From: Rhodocyclales bacterium
Lineage (GTDB): Bacteria > Pseudomonadota > Gammaproteobacteria > Burkholderiales > Rhodocyclaceae
Assembly (NCBI GenBank): GCA_016235165.1
Contig: JACRLX010000007.1
Coordinates: 248,001 to 312,000, forward strand
Reading direction: 5' to 3'
Length of the DNA stretch: 64,000 nucleotides
Part shown: positions 58,246 to 64,000 of the stretch, in pieces
Layout of the letters: each line of letters begins with the position of its first letter
How positions within the stretch are numbered: the stretch's first letter is position 1
The notes under the pieces: generated by a model
Told to the model about the DNA's origin: nothing
Seen by the model: only the letters and a program-made list of their open reading frames with translations
The model's database searches: none
Made by a program: the position numbers and the translations under genes

Positions 58246-58809
58246 ATGCCGCTGAACATACCCAATCTGCTGACCTGGGCGCGCATCCTGCTGATTCCGC
58301 TGGTGGTGGGCGTGTTCTACATGCCCCTGAGCGTCGGAGAGCAGAACTTCATCGCCACGACCGCATTCCTGGTGGCGGCGATCACCGACTGGATCGACGG
58401 CTGGCTGGCGCGCAAGCTGAACCAGATATCGGCTTTTGGCGCCTTCCTCGATCCGGTGGCGGACAAGTTGATGGTCGCGGCGGCCCTGGTCATGCTGGTC
58501 AAGCTGGATCGCGCCGACGCGATTCTTGCTTTTGTCATCATCGGCCGCGAGATAGCGATATCGGCCTTGCGCGAATGGATGGCGCACATCGGCGCGCGCA
58601 AGAGCGTCGCCGTGTCCTTGATCGGCAAGCTGAAGACGATTGCCCAGATGACCGCGATTCCCATGCTGCTCTGGCATGCACCGATCGGGCCCCTGAACAT
58701 CGTCTGGCTCGGAACCCTGGCCTTGTGGGTGGCGGCCTTGCTGACACTTTGGTCGATGGGCTACTACCTGCGCAAGGCCTGGCCGGAAATTTCCGAGCGC
58801 AGTCGTTGA
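58246..58809 (+). CDS. pgsA: CDP-diacylglycerol-glycerol-3-phosphate 3-phosphatidyltransferase
   Basis: 187-residue integral-membrane enzyme for phosphatidylglycerol synthesis, with the CDP-alcohol phosphotransferase motif DWIDGWLARKLNQ then GAFLDPVADK near residues 49-72. Starts 1 nt after the uvrC stop. The uvrC-pgsA-tRNA order is widespread in proteobacteria. Confidence 0.96.
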   Translation: MPLNIPNLLTWARILLIPLVVGVFYMPLSVGEQNFIATTAFLVAAITDWIDGWLARKLNQISAFGAFLDPVADKLMVAAALVMLVKLDRADAILAFVIIGREIAISALREWMAHIGARKSVAVSLIGKLKTIAQMTAIPMLLWHAPIGPLNIVWLGTLALWVAALLTLWSMGYYLRKAWPEISERSR

Positions 58810-58846
58810 CAGCATGGATGACCCCGCTATAATGCGCGGCTGTTTT

Positions 58847-58922
58847 GCGGCAGTAGCTCAGTTGGTAGAGCGCAACCTTGCCAAGGTTGAGGTCGAGAGT
58901 TCGAGACTCTTCTGCCGCTCCA
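58847..58922 (+). tRNA. tRNA-Gly(GCC)
   Basis: 76-nt cloverleaf: acceptor GCGGCAG/CTGCCGC, D-arm AGCTCAGTTGGTAGAGC, anticodon loop CTTGCCAAG, T-loop TTCGAGA, encoded CCA. First of three tRNAs after pgsA. Confidence 0.97.
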
Positions 58923-58983
58923 GGATTTCGGGGGAAAGCGATGCTTTCCCCCTTTTGTATTCAAGCCTGTTCAAGTCCTTCGC

Positions 58984-59057
58984 GGCGCGATGGCAGAGTG
59001 GTTATGCAGCGGCCTGCAAAGCCGTGTACCTCGGTTCGATTCCGGGTCGCGCCTCCA
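58984..59057 (+). tRNA. tRNA-Cys(GCA)
   Basis: 74-nt cloverleaf: acceptor GGCGCGA/TCGCGCC, anticodon GCA in CTGCAAA, T-loop TTCGATT, encoded CCA. Confidence 0.97.
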
Positions 59058-59086
59058 GTATTCCTCCGCTTGGAGCCCAGGCTCAA

Positions 59087-59173
59087 GCCCGGGTGGTGAA
59101 ATTGGTAGACACAAGGGACTTAAAATCCCTCGGCCGCAAGGTCATGCGGGTTCGATTCCCGCTCCGGGCACCA
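59087..59173 (+). tRNA. tRNA-Leu(TAA)
   Basis: 87-nt class II tRNA: acceptor GCCCGGG/CTCCGGGC region, anticodon TAA in ACTTAAAA, long variable arm CTCGGCCGCAAGGTCATG, T-loop TTCGATT, encoded CCA. Confidence 0.96.
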
Positions 59174-59227
59174 CCTGACAGCGCAGATCGGACAACCGCC
59201 ATCGGTGGGACTTGGTCAGTGCGAGGC

Positions 59228-60151
59228 TCAGTCGGAAAAGTAGCCGGCGCCTTTTTCCTCCAGATAGCGCGTTACCGCCGATTTGCGGAAGACGAAGAGT
59301 TCCTCCGCCACTTCGGCCTGTGCCAGCTTGCGCAGGATCGCTGCACGGTCGATGCCGACCAGCGCCTCGATTTCCGCCAGATCGATCAGTTCGAGTTCGC
59401 TGCGGATATAGCCGGCGAGGTCCTGATTTGCCGACTCCGGCAGGTTCTGCGCCTTCCTGACGATTTCCTCGTGATTGAAGCGAACCATCTGGTAGGCCGG
59501 CTTGCCGTCGTCAACCGTGACAACCTTGTCGTTCAGGCGAACCTTGCGATAGCCCGGTCGTCCCGACTCGATGGTGATCAGGCTCAGCTTGAACATGTGT
59601 TTGAGGGTTGCATTCACCTCCTGGCGCGAGTGGCGCAGGATGCGCATGCACTGCTCGACCACGTCGTCGATCGGCAAGGAGATTTCCGCCTCGCGCTCCC
59701 GCTTCAGCTTGTTCGATGCGACTTGCGGCGCGGCGATCAGTTCCAGCAGTTGTGCATAGGCCACCACTACCGAGAACCCCATCGCTTGACGCGCCACCAG
59801 TTCGTCCTTGCGCTTGACCATGGTGATCAGCGTCCGCAGCATGTAGCGAACGATGGGCGAAGACTTGTCGATCAGTCGTTCCAGCGCCTCGGCTTCGATC
59901 ACCTGGAATTCGCAGTAGCTCAGCGCCTTCGCCGTGGCACTGCGCGGCTCGGTCGACAGCAAGGCCATTTCACCAAAGAACTGGCCGCGCCCCAGGGTGG
60001 AAAGCACGACCTTGCGCTCCCCGCGCGTGATCGAGATTTCGACCGAGCCTTCCTTGATGACATACATGAAGGGCTTGCCCATCGACCCCTCGGAGAAAAT
60101 CACTTCGCCGGGAGATGCCGCTCGTACAGGGAGCGATTGCTGTTGCGCCAT
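59228..60151 (-). CDS. Cyclic-nucleotide-binding (Crp/Fnr-like) protein
   Basis: 307 residues. The N-terminal cNMP-binding beta-roll (about 10-120) has GEVIFSEGSMGKPFMYVI and the phosphate-binding-cassette-like GRGQFFGEMALLSTEPRSATAKA. The rest is helical, with a segment near 155-215 resembling a winged helix (VVEQCMRILRHSRQEVNATLK, then a GYRKVRL wing), and an acidic C-terminal helix bundle. Ligand and targets unknown. ATG 60151 has GAGG 9 nt upstream; a GTG three codons earlier is possible. Confidence 0.82.
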   Translation of the reverse strand: MAQQQSLPVRAASPGEVIFSEGSMGKPFMYVIKEGSVEISITRGERKVVLSTLGRGQFFGEMALLSTEPRSATAKALSYCEFQVIEAEALERLIDKSSPIVRYMLRTLITMVKRKDELVARQAMGFSVVVAYAQLLELIAAPQVASNKLKREREAEISLPIDDVVEQCMRILRHSRQEVNATLKHMFKLSLITIESGRPGYRKVRLNDKVVTVDDGKPAYQMVRFNHEEIVRKAQNLPESANQDLAGYIRSELELIDLAEIEALVGIDRAAILRKLAQAEVAEELFVFRKSAVTRYLEEKGAGYFSD

Positions 60152-60361
60152 GGATTGCACCCTCGATTCCGCGCGGCCACTGCCTTGTCGTGACGGCTAG
60201 GCCTGGGCCGCAAACTCGTTCAATAAGCCGCTCGGATCAGGATAAACCAAAGGCGGCGCCCGCAACCCTGTGGAAACTACGTGATTTCTGCGGGAAATAC
60301 GAGGCGCGACGGGGGGATACAATACGGCCATCAAGGGTTTCCGTGGCATCTCAGATCCGCC

Positions 60362-60793
60362 GTGATTGTCCTCAACATTCTTTGTGATTCCGGCCATCGC
60401 TTCGAGGGCTGGTTTGCTTCGGCCGATGCTTTTCGCAAGCAGTGCGAGCGGCAGCTCGTGAATTGCCCGCACTGCCAGACCTCGGAGCTGCGCCTGTTAC
60501 CCTCTGCGCCGCATGTTCGGCGCAGCGCCGTTGCCGCCGTCGAATCCTTGCCCGAGCCGCCTGCCGTCTCCACCGAGCTTGCCGGCAAACTGTTCCAGAT
60601 CCTGGCGCAGGCGGCGAAACAGGCCGAAAACGTGGGTGAGCGTTTTCCCGAAGAGGTGCGACGGATCCACTACGACGAGGCGCCGGCCCGCAGCATACGT
60701 GGCCGTGCCAGTGCCGAGGAAACCCTGGCATTGCTCGACGAAGGCATCATGGTGTTGCCGGCGCCGGTTCCTCGCGAAGACGAGTTTCACTGA
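60362..60793 (+). CDS. DUF1178 family protein
   Basis: 143 residues starting with GTG at 60362 (reads IVLNILCDSGHRFEGWF, the standard family beginning). A CxxC pair in NCPHCQTSEL gives a small zinc-ribbon-like head, followed by a linker and a C-terminal conserved part (ENVGERFPEEVRRIHYDEAP). Function unknown. In-frame upstream codons lack family similarity. Confidence 0.85.
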   Translation: MIVLNILCDSGHRFEGWFASADAFRKQCERQLVNCPHCQTSELRLLPSAPHVRRSAVAAVESLPEPPAVSTELAGKLFQILAQAAKQAENVGERFPEEVRRIHYDEAPARSIRGRASAEETLALLDEGIMVLPAPVPREDEFH

Positions 60794-60811
60794 CGCGACA
60801 TTAGCTGCGCT

Positions 60812-61909
60812 TCAGGTAGCCGCCGCCGGTTCGAAGATTTTCACCGGAGCGGCAAAGCCCTTCAGCATCACCTCGCCGGCCGCGCGCATCGGTATCGTAA
60901 CCCCGGCCTTCGAGGCAGCCTGCTGGGCGAGCAGTATCTGGCCGCCACGGGCTTCGCTGCACAGGCGTGCCGCGAGATTGGTGACGCTGCCGATCGCGCC
61001 GTAGTCGCGCCTCCCTTCAAAGCCGATGGCGCCAATGGTCGCTACGCCCTGCGCGATGCCAATGCCCATGGCCAGGGAATAGCCGCGCGCCTGCCACCGG
61101 ACTTGCAGACCGGCGAAGCGCTGCTGCATTTCGAGCGCCATGCCTACCGCCTTGCCCGCCGGATCGGCTATCTCCAGCGGATCGTTGAAAAAGATCATCA
61201 TGCCGTCGCCGGCAAAGCGTTCCAGCGTGGCGCCATACTGCATCACCAGTTGTCCCATCGCCGCATGAAATTCGCCCAGCACGCGCATTACCTCGTCGGC
61301 GCCGAACTCTTCGGTGAATGACGTATAGCCGCGCAGGTCGAGGAACACCACGACGATCTCGCGCCGATGGGTCTTCAGCGGGTCCTCCGCGTCGCCGGCG
61401 AGGAGCATGTCCGCCACCGCCGGGGAAAAAAAGCGCCGCAGGCGACTGAAGCGCTCGACCTCGGCGACACCGTCGGCAACGCGTTGCGCCAGGGATCGGT
61501 TGAGTTCCTCCAGCTCCATGGCCTGACGGCGCAGCGCGAGGTGATTGCGTACCCTGGCCATCAGGATCGGGGTGCTGATCGGCTTGGTCAGATAGTCCAC
61601 GGCACCCAGCGAGAGCCCTTGCTCCTCGTTCTCCATTTCCGACATCGAGGTGACGAAGATTACCGGAATGTCATGGGTTGCCGGATCGGCCTTGAGGCGG
61701 GTGCAGACTTCGTAGCCGCTCATGTCGGGCATCATGACATCGAGCAGGATCAAGTCCGGTGGCGTGCCGGCCGAGGCTTGCGCCAGCGCCCTGGCGCCGC
61801 AGTCGGCGGTGATGACACGGTAATGCGCTTGCAGCAGCTTCTGCAACAGCAGCACATTGACCGGATGGTCATCCACTACCAGGATCGTTGCGTTTTTCTC
61901 CGCGTTCAT
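60812..61909 (-). CDS. Response regulator fused to class III adenylate/guanylate cyclase
   Basis: 365 residues: receiver domain (1-125) with VVDDHPVN and phospho-acceptor Asp57 in LILLDVMMPD and a KPI lysine; a coiled-coil linker (about 128-160); and a class III cyclase domain (about 180-340) with metal aspartates in VVFLDLRGYTSF and RFAGDGMMIFFNDP, and GIGIAQGVATIGAIG. Probably makes cAMP or cGMP on phosphorylation. No partner kinase adjacent. A cNMP-binding protein lies 0.7 kb away and could be a receiver of the signal (inference). Confidence 0.9.
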   Translation of the reverse strand: MNAEKNATILVVDDHPVNVLLLQKLLQAHYRVITADCGARALAQASAGTPPDLILLDVMMPDMSGYEVCTRLKADPATHDIPVIFVTSMSEMENEEQGLSLGAVDYLTKPISTPILMARVRNHLALRRQAMELEELNRSLAQRVADGVAEVERFSRLRRFFSPAVADMLLAGDAEDPLKTHRREIVVVFLDLRGYTSFTEEFGADEVMRVLGEFHAAMGQLVMQYGATLERFAGDGMMIFFNDPLEIADPAGKAVGMALEMQQRFAGLQVRWQARGYSLAMGIGIAQGVATIGAIGFEGRRDYGAIGSVTNLAARLCSEARGGQILLAQQAASKAGVTIPMRAAGEVMLKGFAAPVKIFEPAAAT

Positions 61910-61945
61910 GGGTTTGCGTACTCGACTCAGGTTTCGCTGCCCATT

Positions 61946-62884
61946 CTATTGAAGCCCGGGCCCGGCGACGATCCGCGGCTCGAATCGAAACAGGCGGGGG
62001 TTGCCACGGTCAACGGTGGCCTTGGTCCAGCCGAAGGATGGCGAGCCATGCGTTTCGACCCGGGTGAAGTTGGCAACGGTCTTGCCGGTGTCCGGGTCTT
62101 CCAGGGGCTGGTCGATCCGCTGACGATGGGTGTCGCCATGCACCAGCACCACCTGTCCGGGAAAGCTCCGGGTTTCCGCCAGCAACTGTTCGAGAAACTG
62201 ACGATAGCCGGAAAGCGGATGGCCGGAATTTGCCGCCTGGAAGCCCGGATTGCCCTGGATTGCGATCAGGATGCCCGGCAGCTTCCTGGCGCGTGCCAGC
62301 GCAAACGACTGCGCCAGCCAGGCATGGTTTGCCCGGCTGCGATCGATGAATTCAGTGCGATCCGGCGCATCATGGTTGTTGTTGCTGCCCGGTATGTTCA
62401 GCGTGACGAAAAGTATCTCGCCGGTTTGCCAGCGTGAATTTTCCCGATAGGCGGAAAACTCGCTCTGGGCACTCTGGCGCTCAAGCGCGAAGCGACGCTT
62501 GCCAAGTGTGAGTTCGCCAGCGAAAAACAATTGGCGGAGCTTGGCCAGGCGTTCCAGCGGCCGGTATCCGCCGTTGCTGCGACGATGGCAGTCGGTCCAT
62601 TCGTTGTCGCCCGGCACATACACCAGCGGATGGGACGAACTGGAAAAAGCCTTGAGTACGTCGGCAAAGGCTTCGTCGCTGCACTCATCCGATCCGCTCT
62701 TGATGTCGCCGTCGTGGATCACGAACGCAAGGTTCTCGCGGTCCATTTCCGCGATCAGCTCGGGCAGGTGTTGGCGCTCCCACCGGGTATAGGGGGTATC
62801 GCCGAAGAGACCGAAGGAGAAGCTGTCTGCCTGCGCTGTCGGAGCCAGCAGCAGGCCGAGCAGCAGAAGCAGTCGCGGCCTCAC
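61946..62884 (-). CDS. Exported metallophosphatase family protein
   Basis: 312 residues. Start GTG at 62884 overlaps the mutS stop (GTGA). A short signal peptide ([18 protein letters not shown]) precedes a calcineurin-like phosphoesterase fold: [36 protein letters not shown], and [11 protein letters not shown] near the end supply the metal ligands. Periplasmic; substrate unknown. Confidence 0.85.
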   Translation of the reverse strand: MRPRLLLLLGLLLAPTAQADSFSFGLFGDTPYTRWERQHLPELIAEMDRENLAFVIHDGDIKSGSDECSDEAFADVLKAFSSSSHPLVYVPGDNEWTDCHRRSNGGYRPLERLAKLRQLFFAGELTLGKRRFALERQSAQSEFSAYRENSRWQTGEILFVTLNIPGSNNNHDAPDRTEFIDRSRANHAWLAQSFALARARKLPGILIAIQGNPGFQAANSGHPLSGYRQFLEQLLAETRSFPGQVVLVHGDTHRQRIDQPLEDPDTGKTVANFTRVETHGSPSFGWTKATVDRGNPRLFRFEPRIVAGPGLQ

Positions 62885-64000
62885 GTCTTGGACAGGCGCA
62901 CCAATTGGTAGAGCTGGTCGAGGGCTTCGCGCGGGCTCAGGTCGTCGGGGTTTAGGTCGCGCAGTGCGTCCAGCGCCGGGTGGGGCGGCTCGGGTAGCGG
63001 CGGCGCGCTGGCGAACAGGTCCGGCTGTTGCAGCGACCCGGCCTCGCGATTCTCCAGCAGCGTCAGTCGCCGCCGGGCTTCGCGCACCACTGCTGGCGGC
63101 ATGCCGGCCAGCGCCGCGACCTGCACGCCGTAGCTTTGCGATGCCGGGCCTTCCTCGACCGCATGCAGGAAGATGATCTTGTGGCCATGCTCGACGGCGT
63201 CGAGATGGACATTGGCGCAAATCGGCGAATCCTGAGCCAGGCGCGTCAGTTCGAAGTAATGCGTCGAGAAGAGGGCGTAGGCGCGGTTCTTCTCCAGCAG
63301 GTGGCGGGCGATGGCAAAGGCCAGCGCCACGCCGTCGAAGGTCGATGTGCCGCGGCCGATCTCGTCCATCAGCACCAGCGATTTTTCCGTGGCGCCATTG
63401 AGGATGGCGGCGGCCTCCGTCATTTCGACCATGAAGGTCGAGCGCCCCGAGGCGAGGTCGTCCGAAGCTCCGATGCGGGTGTAGATGGCGTCGATCGGTC
63501 CCAGACGACAGCATGTCGCGGGAACGAAGCTGCCGCAATGGGCGAGCAGCACGATCAGCGCCGCCTGGCGCATGTAGGTGGATTTGCCGCCCATGTTGGG
63601 GCCGGTGATCAGCAACATGCGGCGTTGGGCGGCGAAACGCGTGTCATTGGCGATGAAACTGTCCACCTGGCGCTCGACCACCGGGTGGCGGCCCGCCTCG
63701 ATCTCGATCAGGGCCTCGTCGACGAACTCCGGCTGCCGATAGTCGTTCTGCATGGCAGCGGCGGCGAAGGCGGTCAGGCCGTCGAGTTCGGCGATGGCGC
63801 GGGCGATTTTCTGCAACTGCGGAATATGTGTCGCCAGCGCACCCAGCAGTTCGTCCCAGAGCTGTCTTTCCAACGCCAGGGCGCGTTCGTTGGCGGACAA
63901 GGCCTTGTCCTCGAAGGCCTTGAGTTCCGGCGTGATGTAGCGCTCGGCGTTCTTCAGGGTCTGGCGGCGGCGGTAGTCCTCGGGGATCTTGTCCACATTG
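62881..64000 (-). CDS. mutS: DNA mismatch repair protein MutS, N-terminal part beyond window
   Basis: C-terminal about 373 residues, continuing past position 64000. The ATPase domain is complete: Walker [31 protein letters not shown], Walker [16 protein letters not shown], and FSTHYFELT, followed by the C-terminal dimerisation region ([13 protein letters not shown]). Recognises base mismatches. Its TGA overlaps the start of the downstream phosphatase gene. Confidence 0.96.
   Translation of the reverse strand, partial: NVDKIPEDYRRRQTLKNAERYITPELKAFEDKALSANERALALERQLWDELLGALATHIPQLQKIARAIAELDGLTAFAAAAMQNDYRQPEFVDEALIEIEAGRHPVVERQVDSFIANDTRFAAQRRMLLITGPNMGGKSTYMRQAALIVLLAHCGSFVPATCCRLGPIDAIYTRIGASDDLASGRSTFMVEMTEAAAILNGATEKSLVLMDEIGRGTSTFDGVALAFAIARHLLEKNRAYALFSTHYFELTRLAQDSPICANVHLDAVEHGHKIIFLHAVEEGPASQSYGVQVAALAGMPPAVVREARRRLTLLENREAGSLQQPDLFASAPPLPEPPHPALDALRDLNPDDLSPREALDQLYQLVRLSKT

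Noticed and set aside
61946-63538. 530-codon frame joining mutS region to the phosphatase
   Set aside because: The first about 218 codons are an out-of-frame reading of mutS; the GTG start at 62884 with a signal peptide is better.

Overview
The window (about 64 kb, GC-rich) comes from a betaproteobacterium. The order Rhodocyclales (Azoarcus/Thauera/Sulfuritalea-like) is most likely, because the anaerobic benzoyl-CoA (bzd) operon has the Azoarcus gene order, EF-P carries Arg32 with an adjacent earP, and housekeeping genes are betaproteobacterial in type. Species cannot be fixed from sequence alone.

Positions 1-5.1 kb (minus strand): branched-chain-type ABC transporter genes (livM cut by the window edge, livH, a Tat-exported binding protein), probably for aromatic acid uptake, then an OmpR/EnvZ-type two-component system. 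5.1-23.1 kb (minus): one long catabolic operon. In transcription order it reads bzdN-O-P-Q (ATP-driven benzoyl-CoA reductase), bzdM (ferredoxin), bzdS-T-U (accessory), bzdV (ferredoxin-reducing flavoprotein), an 82-codon zinc-ribbon gene, bzdW-X-Y-Z (hydratase, dehydrogenase, ring hydrolase, SDR), gcdH (glutaryl-CoA dehydrogenase), a caspase/FGE-domain gene, and bzdA (benzoate-CoA ligase). Together these activate benzoate, dearomatise it without oxygen, open the ring and carry it towards crotonyl-CoA.

23.1-30.3 kb (plus): divergently placed bzdR-type repressor (HTH plus shikimate-kinase-like domain), then the aerobic-hybrid genes boxC and boxB, an aldehyde dehydrogenase and a 3-oxoadipyl-CoA-type thiolase. 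Both oxygen regimes of benzoyl-CoA breakdown therefore flank one regulator and one 318-bp control region with an FNR-like box and two near-identical operator palindromes. boxB is broken by an exact 47-bp tandem duplication.

30.3-33.6 kb: an eroded, lower-GC accessory segment with a truncated LysR gene, a frameshifted cyclophilin-like gene, a fragment of an AbiEi-type antitoxin, and an intact AbiEii/AbiEi-type toxin-antitoxin pair. It ends at the 3' half of a tRNA-Arg(UCU), the typical scar of an integrated element.

33.6-64 kb: mostly core genome. It holds a MaoC hydratase and a histidine phosphatase; an HMW1C-like protein N-glycosyltransferase; tRNA-Ser; nadC; an FMN glutamate-synthase-family protein; and an EamA exporter. 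A minus-strand run of dctP-dctQ-dctM-pxpB-pxpC-pxpA-nnr lies divergent from a winged-helix regulator and glutamate dehydrogenase, a coherent predicted 5-oxoproline-to-glutamate-to-2-oxoglutarate module. Then follow a GGDEF protein, dinB, an unrecognised Ala-rich protein, a 275-bp MITE-like element, an M20 amidohydrolase, efp/earP, a uracil-DNA-glycosylase-family gene, uvrC, pgsA, tRNA-Gly/Cys/Leu, a cNMP-binding protein, DUF1178, a response regulator-cyclase, a metallophosphatase and the C-terminal part of mutS.
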